NCBI GenBank assembly: GCA_016787665.1
Contig: JAEUUC010000003.1
Span: forward strand, 1 to 35,224
DNA length: 35,224 nt
Direction of reading: 5' to 3'
DNA from: Cyclobacteriaceae bacterium
GTDB lineage: Bacteria > Bacteroidota > Bacteroidia > Cytophagales > Cyclobacteriaceae
Shown: piece after piece, positions 8,739 through 17,500 of the stretch
How the letters are laid out: each line of letters begins with the position of its first letter
Numbering within the stretch: position 1 is the stretch's first letter
The notes under the pieces: generated by a model
Databases searched by the model: none
What the model saw: only the letters and a program-made list of their open reading frames with translations
What the model was told of the DNA's origin: nothing
Made by a program: the position numbers and the translations under genes

Positions 8739-9737
8739 TCAGATCACCTGAAATCCATACGCATACGGATCATCATCGGGATCGATGGTAATGGTATTAT
8801 GACCATAAATCCGGGCCCACCCTTCTACGCTGGGCACAATAGCGGGCCTCCCGTTCAATTGTGTTTCTTCCTCAATTCGGCCGATGAACTTACTTCCGAT
8901 GATGCTCTCGTGAATAAACTCATCGCCCTTGCGCAGTTTGCCTTTGGCAAACCATTGAGCCATGCGCGCGGACGTGCCGGTGCCACAGGGCGAGCGATCA
9001 ATCGCCTTGTCACCATAAAACACCGCATTGCGGGCCGATGATTTTGGATCCATCACCTGTCCGGTCCACAAAATATGGCTGCACCCATTAATGGTTGGAT
9101 TTTCAGGATGCACGAACGAATACCTGGCATTGATGTTCGCACGGAGGGCACGGCTCCAGCTAATCAATTGGTCGGCTGTGAAATGTTCGAGGCCCGGAAA
9201 ATTCTTTTGGACATCAACGATGGCATAAAAATTTCCGCCATAGGAAACATCGATGGTCAGTTCACCAAGATCCGGACACTCCGCCAAGATTCCTTCGGCT
9301 GCCAGGTAAGCTTTCACATTTCGAATTTTAACCGACTTCACTTTACCGCCCTCCTGCCGATACTCAATTCGAACCAACCCGGCCGGCACTTCCAGATTCA
9401 GGATGCCGGGTGTTTTGGGCTTTACCAAACCTTCTTCAATGGCAATGGTTACCGTACCAATCGTGCCATGGCCGCACATGGGCAGACAACCACTGGTCTC
9501 AATAAATAAAACGCCTACATCATTTTGGGGATCATGCGGTGGGTACAAAATGCTGCCACTCATCATGTCGTGGCCACGTGGCTCGAACATAAGTCCTTTT
9601 CGAATCCAATCGAACTCGCGCAAAAAGTGCTGGCGCTTTTCGCTCATGTTAGCGCCCTTCAGGTCGGGTCCACCTTCAGCTACCACGCGTACGGGATTAC
9701 CGCAGGTGTGAGCGTCTATACAACGAAACTTATTCAT
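8739..9737 (-). CDS. 4-hydroxyproline 2-epimerase (proline racemase family)
   Basis: The protein has 332 residues, normal for the family. Both catalytic cysteines are present: Cys88 in PMCGHGTIGT and Cys251 in DRSPCGTGTSARMA. Two cysteines indicate epimerase/racemase chemistry; the related trans-3-hydroxy-L-proline dehydratases carry threonine at the second place. The N-terminal signature IDAHTCGNPVRVV is also typical. It would interconvert trans-4-hydroxy-L-proline and cis-4-hydroxy-D-proline, the first step of the pathway. The choice of hydroxyproline rather than proline rests on the neighbouring genes. Its gene follows a 100-base repeat that separates it from the dehydrogenase upstream in the operon. 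Confidence 0.9.
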   Translation of the reverse strand: MNKFRCIDAHTCGNPVRVVAEGGPDLKGANMSEKRQHFLREFDWIRKGLMFEPRGHDMMSGSILYPPHDPQNDVGVLFIETSGCLPMCGHGTIGTVTIAIEEGLVKPKTPGILNLEVPAGLVRIEYRQEGGKVKSVKIRNVKAYLAAEGILAECPDLGELTIDVSYGGNFYAIVDVQKNFPGLEHFTADQLISWSRALRANINARYSFVHPENPTINGCSHILWTGQVMDPKSSARNAVFYGDKAIDRSPCGTGTSARMAQWFAKGKLRKGDEFIHESIIGSKFIGRIEEETQLNGRPAIVPSVEGWARIYGHNTITIDPDDDPYAYGFQVI

Positions 9738-9751
9738 TTTCTCATTTTAAA

Positions 9752-9850
9752 GTTGATAGTTGGTAGTTGTCAGTTGGTAGTGGTTAGTGCAACGAACAAC
9801 TAACAACGAACAACTAACAACTAACAACCAACAACTAACAACCAACAACT
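9752..9850. repeat. AACAACT/GTTGGTAGTT low-complexity intergenic repeat with inverted arms
   Basis: About 100 bases made of imperfect 7-11-base units. The left arm is GTTGGTAGTT-type (9757-9787) and the right arm is repeated AACAACTAACAACCAACAAC-type units (9790-9850). The arms are imperfect inverted complements, so an RNA hairpin could form. It fills the whole space between the semialdehyde dehydrogenase stop (9849) and the epimerase start (9737) in an otherwise tight operon. Similar strings occur between genes in other Bacteroidota (from memory). Confidence 0.75.
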
Positions 9851-11321
9851 ACTTACCAAATTCCCCATTCACTACTCTCCAAATCCCCAGCGGATTTCCA
9901 TCTTTCAATTCATCTGGCAACAAAGCATTCGGAAAGTTTTGAAAGGCCACGGGCCGTGCAAACCGTTTGATGGCATCCGTTCCTACAGCGGTAAACCGAC
10001 TATCGGTAGTTGCCGGGAATGGTCCGCCATGATTCATTGAAGGGCACACCTCTACACCGGTGGGCACGCCATTTATAATCAATCGGCCTGCTTTTTCCAC
10101 CAGTACATTGATCATGCTCTCGTATTCCGCAATCTCTTCCTCGCTTCCCATCACCGAACACGTAAGCTGCCCGTGTAGCAAATTAACAACCGTATGTAAC
10201 TCATTGCGATCGGCACACTTCACAACCAATGAAAAGGGTCCAAACACCTCTTCGGCCAACAACGGGTTTTTCAAAAATTCTTTTGCCGACACCGATACAA
10301 TCATCGGCCGGCCCTGGGCTGCATCACCCGCCTCGTTCGACTGTGCTTCCACGGTGATACCCTGCTGAGTCAATGTCCGCTGGCTACGGGTTGCGTAATT
10401 ATCGGCAATACCTTGATGCAACATCGTGCCGGGCGCAGCCTTCTTGATTTCAGCAGCCAACGCAGCCACAAACGAATTGAGGCCTTCGCCTTCAACCGCC
10501 AGTATCAAACCCGGGTTAGTACAAAATTGCCCCACACCCAGCGTAATGGACGAAGCAAGCATCGAAGCCGTTTTCGCAAAACCAGTTTGCAGTGATTGCG
10601 GCAGCAGCACAACCGGATTGATGCTGCTCATTTCGGCAAATACCGGAATGGGTTCGGGGCGCTGATTGGCCAAATCGAAGAGCGCTTTGCCGCCCGCGAG
10701 CGAACCCGTGAAACCCACTGCTTTGGTAAGCGGATGTTTTACCAACGCCTGGCCCACCTCGAAGCTCGCCCCGAACAGGTGTTGAAAAACCGCGTTGGGC
10801 ATTCCTGTGCGCCCTGCGGCTTTCGTTACCGCGGTGGCCACAAGCAAAGAAGTACCTGGATGGGCGGGATGCGCCTTTACAATCACCGGGCAACCGGCTG
10901 CCAGGGCGGAAATCGTGTCGCCTCCGGCTGTGGAATAGGCGAGCGGAAAATTCGCAGCACCGAACACAACCACCGGTCCAATGGGCACCAACATCTTGCG
11001 AATGTCGGGCTTGGGCGCAGGCATGCGGTTGGGTAACGCGGTATCTACGCGCGCATCTACCCAACTGCCCGCCTCCACCAGGTCGGCAAACATGCGGCAG
11101 TGCCCGGTGGTGCGGCCACGTTCGTTGATGATGCGGGCTTCGGGCAAGTTCGTCTCGCGCATAGCGGTCTGCACCAATTCCGGGCCAAGGGCTTCGATCT
11201 CATCCGCGATAGCGCGAAGAAATTCAGCCTTCTTCTTTCCGGAAAAATTCTTGAAGGATAGAAAAGCAACGTGTGCTGCTTTGAGCGCGCTGCCTACTTC
11301 CGTGAGGGTTGCATCTTTCAT
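9849..11321 (-). CDS. 2,5-dioxovalerate (2-oxoglutarate semialdehyde) dehydrogenase
   Basis: This 490-residue protein belongs to the aldehyde dehydrogenase superfamily. Visible landmarks are the cofactor loop GAANFPLAYSTAGGDT (about 121-136), Lys149 in VIVKAHPAHPGT, the GFTGSLAGG turn (203-211), the general base Glu230 in FAEMSSINPVVLLP, and the nucleophile Cys267 in LGVGQFCTNPG. The C-terminal 'MNHGGPFPATTDSRFTAVGT' is the signature of the semialdehyde dehydrogenases that act on 2-oxoglutarate semialdehyde in hydroxyproline, pentose and hexarate breakdown. It would make 2-oxoglutarate, the end product of this pathway, with NAD(P)+. It lies 72 bases after the PLP enzyme gene. Confidence is high for the family; substrate is from family and context. 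Confidence 0.9.
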   Translation of the reverse strand: MKDATLTEVGSALKAAHVAFLSFKNFSGKKKAEFLRAIADEIEALGPELVQTAMRETNLPEARIINERGRTTGHCRMFADLVEAGSWVDARVDTALPNRMPAPKPDIRKMLVPIGPVVVFGAANFPLAYSTAGGDTISALAAGCPVIVKAHPAHPGTSLLVATAVTKAAGRTGMPNAVFQHLFGASFEVGQALVKHPLTKAVGFTGSLAGGKALFDLANQRPEPIPVFAEMSSINPVVLLPQSLQTGFAKTASMLASSITLGVGQFCTNPGLILAVEGEGLNSFVAALAAEIKKAAPGTMLHQGIADNYATRSQRTLTQQGITVEAQSNEAGDAAQGRPMIVSVSAKEFLKNPLLAEEVFGPFSLVVKCADRNELHTVVNLLHGQLTCSVMGSEEEIAEYESMINVLVEKAGRLIINGVPTGVEVCPSMNHGGPFPATTDSRFTAVGTDAIKRFARPVAFQNFPNALLPDELKDGNPLGIWRVVNGEFGK

Positions 11322-11393
11322 CTTCTTTTTGCTGGGCTTGGGTTGCTGGTGAACGGTCGCTGGCGATCCGAAACTAACCCCCGTTCCAAAATT

Positions 11394-12332
11394 CTAGAGT
11401 AGCCAATCGTTTATCTGTTGATCCGTCAGGTTACTTCCGCACAAAATTACACCAACTTTCATCGATTGAAACCGGTGGTGCTCCAGCAAGGCAGCCACAG
11501 GTACGGCACCGGAAGGCTCCACCACAAGCCCGGCCATTCGAAACAACAACCGCATGGCCTGCAGAATACTGTCTTCGGATACCAACAGGGCATCGTCCAT
11601 GACAGGATAAAGGTCTTCCAGCGCCTCATCAACCGGTAACCGAACCCCAATACCATCGGCAATCGTATTCATTGACGCATAGGTTATCTTCCGCCTGGCG
11701 TGCCACGATTCGACCATGGCCGGGGCGCCTTGCGCCTGCACGCCCATGATTCGCGTGCGCGATCCGCTATCTTTAAACGCGCGCCCAATACCATTGATCA
11801 AGGCACCGTTGCCAACCGGCACCAGCAGGATATCGAGGTCCAGGTTAGCCTGCAACAATTCCAGCCCAATCGTTCCGGCCCCGACCGCAGTTTCTACATC
11901 GCGGCTATCTTCCGCAAAACGTTGACTTCGCCCGGCCGCCCACTGACGCGCCTTTTCTTTTGCCGCGTCAAAGTCGGCACCTTCTAATATAACCGTGGCC
12001 CCGAGTGCCCGCATACGCTCAACTTTAAAGGGGTTGGCGTTCACGGATGCGAACACGGTTAAAGGCAATCCTCTTTTTTTTGTTGCATACGCCATCGCCT
12101 GGCCGAAATTGCCTGCGCTGGCGCACACCAGCGGTGTAGAGGCATTTTGAACCAGAAGATCAGCACCCCGCCCCTTGAATGATCGTATGGGATTCAACGT
12201 CTCGACCTTCAAAACCACACGACAACCCAACGCATCATTTAGCGGGGCGTTCTCGTATTGAGGTGAGTGAAGGAAGACAGGGTCAATGAGCCGCGCTGCC
12301 CGTTGAATATCCGCCAAATGAAACCGCGCCAT
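11394..12332 (-). CDS. Fold-type II PLP enzyme, threonine/serine dehydratase-like
   Basis: The protein has 312 residues and resembles catabolic threonine/serine dehydratases without a regulatory domain. The Schiff-base lysine is Lys53 in RSFKGRGA. The substrate-binding loop is ASAGNFGQ (71-78), the phosphate-binding Gly loop is PVGNGALINGIG (172-183), and the C-terminal CGSN (298-301) contacts the pyridine ring. All key residues are intact. The loop reads SAGNFGQ rather than the usual SSGNHAQ of threonine dehydratases, so the substrate may differ. It overlaps the stop of the deaminase gene by one base (TAATG), a strong sign of translational coupling. No step of the standard hydroxyproline pathway needs such an enzyme; a hydroxyamino acid side substrate is possible. 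Confidence 0.85.
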   Translation of the reverse strand: MARFHLADIQRAARLIDPVFLHSPQYENAPLNDALGCRVVLKVETLNPIRSFKGRGADLLVQNASTPLVCASAGNFGQAMAYATKKRGLPLTVFASVNANPFKVERMRALGATVILEGADFDAAKEKARQWAAGRSQRFAEDSRDVETAVGAGTIGLELLQANLDLDILLVPVGNGALINGIGRAFKDSGSRTRIMGVQAQGAPAMVESWHARRKITYASMNTIADGIGVRLPVDEALEDLYPVMDDALLVSEDSILQAMRLLFRMAGLVVEPSGAVPVAALLEHHRFQSMKVGVILCGSNLTDQQINDWLL

Positions 12333-13228
12333 TACAATGCGGGGCGGTGCCGGATGCCTTCGCGAATGATGCGGAGAATGCGCTCCCGCTCTTCCCCTTC
12401 CAGCGGCAGGCGTGGGGCCCGCACGTGCTCCGAACCGAGGCCGGCTTCCTGCTCGGCCAATTTGATGTATTGCACCAGCTTGGCGTGAATGTCCAGTTCC
12501 AGCAGCGGAAGAAACCAGCGATAGATCGTCAGCGCTTCCTGAATCTTGCCTGCCTTAGTTAATTGAAAAACCGCCACGGTCTCGCGGGGAAAAGCACATA
12601 CCAGTCCGGCTACCCAACCGTGGGCTCCCAGCATAATCTCTTCCATGGCGATCGTATCCACTCCACACAAGATTTTGAAACGGTCGCCAAACCGGTTGAT
12701 CATGCGGGTGACATTGCTCACATCGCGTGTTGACTCTTTTACGGCCTGAATGTTGGCACACTCGGCCAACTCGGCAAACATATCGAGGGTCACTTCCACT
12801 TTGTAATCCACCGGGTTGTTATACACCATGATAGGCAATGCAGTGGAGTTTGCCACCGCTTTGTAGTAAGCCACCGTTTCCCGGTGATCCGATTTGTAAC
12901 GCATGGGTGGCAGCATCATCAGCCCGCTGGCTCCACATCGCTCAGCTTCATGGGCCAGATTTACCGCTTCGCGGGTGCTGCCCTCCGCGATATTCATCAC
13001 CACGGGTACCTTGCCGTGCACCTTTTCTACGGCAAAACGTACGAGTGAAAATTTCTCATCTGTCGTCAACACGCTGGCTTCACCCAACGTGCCTCCGAGT
13101 ATTACGCCTTGCACCCCGGCATCCAACTGTGCCCGCAGGTTTTTCTCGAACAACGGAAGGTCAAGTTTGTCATCGGGTGTAAACTTGGTGGTGAGGGCCG
13201 GGTATACGCCTTGCCAGGTGGGATTCAT
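12332..13228 (-). CDS. DapA-family 1-pyrroline-4-hydroxy-2-carboxylate deaminase (probable)
   Basis: This 298-residue TIM-barrel protein is of the dihydrodipicolinate synthase / N-acetylneuraminate lyase family. The Schiff-base lysine is Lys164 in QAVKES, the proton-relay tyrosine is Tyr136 in MVYNNP, and the carboxylate loop is GGTLGEA (45-51), where true DapA has GGTTGE. Within this operon the likely reaction is deamination of 1-pyrroline-4-hydroxy-2-carboxylate to 2-oxoglutarate semialdehyde and ammonia, between the FAD dehydrogenase and the aldehyde dehydrogenase. It is the first gene of the operon, with a promoter-like motif 16 bases upstream. A general DapA-like aldolase is the alternative, but the absence of lysine-pathway neighbours and the presence of the other hydroxyproline genes make that less likely. 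Confidence 0.85.
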   Translation of the reverse strand: MNPTWQGVYPALTTKFTPDDKLDLPLFEKNLRAQLDAGVQGVILGGTLGEASVLTTDEKFSLVRFAVEKVHGKVPVVMNIAEGSTREAVNLAHEAERCGASGLMMLPPMRYKSDHRETVAYYKAVANSTALPIMVYNNPVDYKVEVTLDMFAELAECANIQAVKESTRDVSNVTRMINRFGDRFKILCGVDTIAMEEIMLGAHGWVAGLVCAFPRETVAVFQLTKAGKIQEALTIYRWFLPLLELDIHAKLVQYIKLAEQEAGLGSEHVRAPRLPLEGEERERILRIIREGIRHRPAL

Positions 13229-13243
13229 ATCTTGGATTTTCGT

Positions 13244-13251
13244 CCAAAGTA
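13244..13251 (-). promoter_or_regulatory. Candidate -7 element of the hydroxyproline operon
   Basis: On the minus strand this reads TACTTTGG, one mismatch from TAnnTTTG. It would start transcription about 11 bases before the ATG at 13228. No good -33 TTG is seen. Confidence 0.35.
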
Positions 13252-13292
13252 GAAAAAAGATGCAGGGCTTAAAAGAGAAGTTGCGCCAGTGG

Positions 13293-14540
13293 TTAGGCCG
13301 ACTTCAACTCAATAATGGTAATCTCGGGCGGCATGCCGATGCGCCCCGGGTAGCCGATGTAACCAAAACCACGATTTACGTATAAGTGCTGCTGGCCCTC
13401 CGTGTATAAGCCGGCCCACTGTTTGTACGCATATTGCGAAGGACTCCATTTGAAATTTCCGACTTCTACCCCGAATTGGAAGCCGTGCGTGTGACCTGCC
13501 AGCATCAGGTCGATGTCGGGGTACTCCTTCCGCACCTGAGCATCCCAGTGACTGGGATCATGTGAAAGCAAAATCTTAACGGGAGCCTGCACTCCGGCAT
13601 AGGCTTTATCCAGCTGGCCGTATTTCGAGAAACGCCCCACCCCCCAGTTCTCAATTCCGATAATCGAGATCGACTCACCTTTGAGCGTGATGGTGCGGTG
13701 CTCATTCATCAGGAGATCGTACCCCAGCAGCCGGTGAGCTTCGACAAGGTCCGCAAAGTTCTGACGCTTTTCCTCACGCGTGTTCCAACTCCGATAGTCG
13801 CCATAGTCGTGGTTACCGGTAATCGAAAACACCCCCAGCGGTGCTTTTAGTTTATCGAAGACATTAACATACGCATTAACCTCATCCGTTTGGTTGTTTA
13901 CCAGGTCACCGGTGAAGGCAATGATATCCGGCTTCTCGCGCATGATCATTTCGACACCACCTTGCACAGCCGTCTTATTCCAAAAGCTACCGGAGTGTAT
14001 ATCTGAAATCTGCGCTAATCGGATGCCATCAAAGGCTTTGGGCAAATGAGGCAATTGCAAGGTCAGGCGTTTGATCCGGTAATCATGTGCGCCTGAGATA
14101 ATGCCGTAGGCCATGGTTCCAAAGGGCACGGCTGTGGCCACCAGCGCAGCACGCGACAAAAATTCGGAACGGGTGATCGCCTCACCGGGCAAACTCTCAG
14201 ATGTGCCCTTGTAAAAAAACTTGACCACCCACCGGAAAAACCTGCCGATGTCATCCAGGATGAGAAAGAAAATGCCTATGAATTTCGAGAGGTAAACCGC
14301 CACCAAAATGGAGGCAACCCAGTTGCGCATGGTACCTGAGATGGCATAGGGATCGCCAAAGGTCCAATACACTAAAACGGCAACCGCAAAAACCGTGGGT
14401 AGCCAATAGGTCACCCGCCAGGCAATGCGCCACGTAGCGGCCAGATTACGCGAGGTCTGCACCACGGCCTGAAACAGGTAGTAATCTACCAGCAGGAAGA
14501 CGATCAGCAAAACGACCAGAGTAATCAAACGGGGTTGCAT
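13293..14540 (-). CDS. Membrane-anchored metallophosphoesterase (YkuE/YaeI-like)
   Basis: The protein has 415 residues. The first about 110 form an N-terminal membrane domain with helices at about 5-27, 42-60 and 73-97. A Tat-like or anchor segment (SRAALVATAVPFGTMAYG) follows near 129-146, then a calcineurin-like phosphoesterase domain. The metal-binding motifs are intact and in order: DIHSG (Asp180, His182), GDLVNN (211-216), GNHDYGD (242-248), LSHDP and AGHTHG. Relatives such as YkuE and LpxH-like enzymes act on phosphate esters at the membrane, including lipid intermediates; the substrate here is unknown. The start at ATG 14540 sits directly against the T-run of the upstream terminator, leaving almost no room for a promoter. 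Confidence 0.88.
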   Translation of the reverse strand: MQPRLITLVVLLIVFLLVDYYLFQAVVQTSRNLAATWRIAWRVTYWLPTVFAVAVLVYWTFGDPYAISGTMRNWVASILVAVYLSKFIGIFFLILDDIGRFFRWVVKFFYKGTSESLPGEAITRSEFLSRAALVATAVPFGTMAYGIISGAHDYRIKRLTLQLPHLPKAFDGIRLAQISDIHSGSFWNKTAVQGGVEMIMREKPDIIAFTGDLVNNQTDEVNAYVNVFDKLKAPLGVFSITGNHDYGDYRSWNTREEKRQNFADLVEAHRLLGYDLLMNEHRTITLKGESISIIGIENWGVGRFSKYGQLDKAYAGVQAPVKILLSHDPSHWDAQVRKEYPDIDLMLAGHTHGFQFGVEVGNFKWSPSQYAYKQWAGLYTEGQQHLYVNRGFGYIGYPGRIGMPPEITIIELKSA

Positions 14541-14572
14541 AAAAAAAGCGTCTGCCGGAACAGACGCTTTTC
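14541..14572 (-). terminator. Rho-independent terminator of the efflux operon
   Basis: Read on the minus strand, the stem GAAAAGCGTCTG / CAGACGCTTTTTTT has an 11-bp GC-rich core around the loop TTCCGG. It ends in a run of seven T immediately before the metallophosphoesterase ATG. It follows the stop of the RND gene at 14581. Confidence 0.8.
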
Positions 14573-14580
14573 AATTGATT

Positions 14581-17500
14581 TTAGTTTGCGCCTATCGGCT
14601 CGTTATCCATGCGCAAGTTAACACCTGTTTTCCTGCGAATCCAAAACATCATTTGTTCGGTCAACAGGTACATGACCGGTACCACCACCAACGTGAGGAA
14701 CGTGGCAAACGTCAACCCGAAAATGATGGTCCATGACAAAGGCGCCCAGAAGGCTACGCTGTCGCCACCTATGTAGAAGTCAGGATTGTAAGCGGAAAAC
14801 AACTTAATGAAGTCAATATTTAAACCTGTCGCCAGCGGTATCAATCCCAATACCGTGGTGATGGCCGTTAACAGTACAGGACGTAAGCGCGTCTTGCCTG
14901 CCTGGGTAATTGCAGTCACGACTTCAGGCAAGGTAAGTTCGGTGCCCGTCTGTTCGCGTTTCCGTTTTTTCTCCAACTCGACAAAGTCAAGCAATACAAT
15001 GGCGTTATTCACCACAATCCCCGCCAGCGAAATAATCCCGATCATCGTCATAATGATGATGAACTCCATGTTAAAGATCACTAAACCGAGGAACACCCCG
15101 ATCGTGCTGAACAACACGGCTGTCATAATAATCAAGGGGGCGGTGAGTTTATTGAACTGCGCCACAATGATGAGGAAGATCAGGAACACAGCTAATAGAA
15201 GAGCGTTGGACAAGAAGGCCATCTCCTCCGCCTGTTTCTCTTGCTCGCCACCAAACTTGTAGCTGTAGCCAACCGGTAATTGATAATCGTCAAGCGAGGT
15301 TTTGATCTTCGCATTCACTTCCGTAGGATTAAAGCCCCCTACGACATTCGATGAGATGGTAATTTGACGCTTGAGGTCTTTACGTCTCACGGAGCCATAG
15401 GTTGAGCTGAGCTCGGCTTTGGCAACCGATGAAATCGGCACCTGGGATATTTTACCCGTACTTTGGTCGCGGAACGTGATACTCTTGTTCATCAACGCAT
15501 CTACATTGTAGCGGTAACGGTCATCAAGACGAAGTTGAATTTTGTAATCATCTTCGCCCTGCTTGTATTTCGAAATTTCTTTTCCGAACAGGGAGGTGCG
15601 CACTTCATCGGCCACGCTGTAGGTGGATAACCCAAACCTGCGCGCCTTCTCGCGGTCAATATTGACAAGCAACTCCGGTTTGCCGGTTTCAATATCGAGT
15701 TTAAGTTTTTCAATACCCGCAATGCCTTGCTCATTGATGTAGTTGCGCATTTTTTCTGCTTCGGCAATCAATACTTCAAGATCGTCACCCACCAACTCGA
15801 TACTGATCGGAGCTCCGGTTGGCGGACCGTCAGCATTCTTCTGCACCGTAACGGCCACTCCGGGATAGCCACCCACGGCACCTCGGATTTCCTCCATGAT
15901 GGCAGACGTACTGATGCCATTGCGATATTTAAAGTCAACGAAGTTAACCGTGATGCGTGCCTTGTTGGGCGACTCGGCCTGGCCAATGCTCGACATGTCG
16001 TTGGGGTCCCCCGTGCCAGCACCCACATTAGCAATCACCGACTCCACCGTGTTTCCATAAGGCTCCACCGCCTTCAATACCTTCTCCTCAATGGCCCGCG
16101 TAAATTCGTTGGTCTCCTGAATATCCGCCCCTACCGGGAACTCCACAAATACGTTGACATATTTGGGATCGCTTTCCGGGAAGAAGAGAACCTTGGGCTG
16201 GGCAATTGCCAAAAGAGCAAATGAACCAAACAACAACAAAACGGTACCGGCAAAAATCTGACCAGGATATCTGAGTGAGAAAGTAATTGTTTTGACATAA
16301 GCGTTTTCCACCTTCGGCAAAACAGCAGATTGAAACCAACCTGACGCGGGTACCAAAACATAAACATTGGCAAGTGTCAGAAGAGCCAGTAAAACCAACA
16401 GGTTCCCCAACCAGACATCAGGAACGAGTGTGCCTTGTACCAGACCAAGCCGCGCGTTGGCAATTAAGAGAAGTCCAGCCAAAGACAAAAACGCTGAGTT
16501 CCTCAAAATGGCTTTGTGGTTAGTTTGCCGCTCGCCTTCCAACTTCATGTAACGCATGATAAACACCGGGTTGATCACCAACGCGACAAATAGAGAAGAC
16601 ACCAGTGAAACGGTTAACGTAATGGGCAAATACCGCATAAACTGCCCCATGATACCGGGCCACAACATCAGCGGAATAAAAGCCGCCACGGTGGTAGCTG
16701 TTGACGAAATGATCGGCACGGCCACTTCACCCACGCCCAGGCGGGTAGCGTCCCACATCGAGTACCCCTCTGAGCGAAGGCGATAAATATTCTCCACCAC
16801 CACGATACCGTTATCGACCAACATACCCAGCGCCATAATCAAACCGAACAATACCATCATATTAATGGTCATGCCGAGCCATTGCAGCACAATGAACGTG
16901 AGGAACATGGACAACGGGATAGCCATGCCCACGAACAAGGCATTGCGTGTACCGATGAACAACAACAGGATAATCACCACCACAATAACCCCCGAGATGA
17001 TGTTATTCTCCAAGCTGCTCACCATCTCCTGCGTAAAGGAAGACTGATCGTTCGTGATGCTCACGCGCAAATCCTTGGGAAAAACATTTTCCTGGGCATC
17101 GGCCAGTACGGCACGGATTTTCTCCGTGGCATGAATCAGGTTTTCGCCACTTCGCTTCACCACATCCACCATGACGACAGGCTCTTTCTTGAGCCGGGCA
17201 TAGCTTACGGCCTCCACGTAGTCAAATTCGACCTTGGCCACATCTTTCAGGTACACGATGTTACCTTTTTCGTGTTTGATCACGATATCCTCCAGTTGCT
17301 TAGGGTCGTTGAACTCACCCAGGACACGGATGGTTCTGCGCACGCCACCGTCCAGCACATTGCCACCCGATTGCGTCAGGTTTTCCGCCCGCACGGCATC
17401 CTCGATGTCACGGAAGCTCAGCTTGCGGGCCTCCAACTCGTACGGATTAACCTGAATTTTGACCTCTTTGTCATCAATGCCGCGGATATCCGCTTTCGAG

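Noticed and set aside
9752..9850. Possible CRISPR array
   Set aside because: The repeated units are only 7-11 bases, imperfect, and have no unique spacers; no cas genes are nearby.
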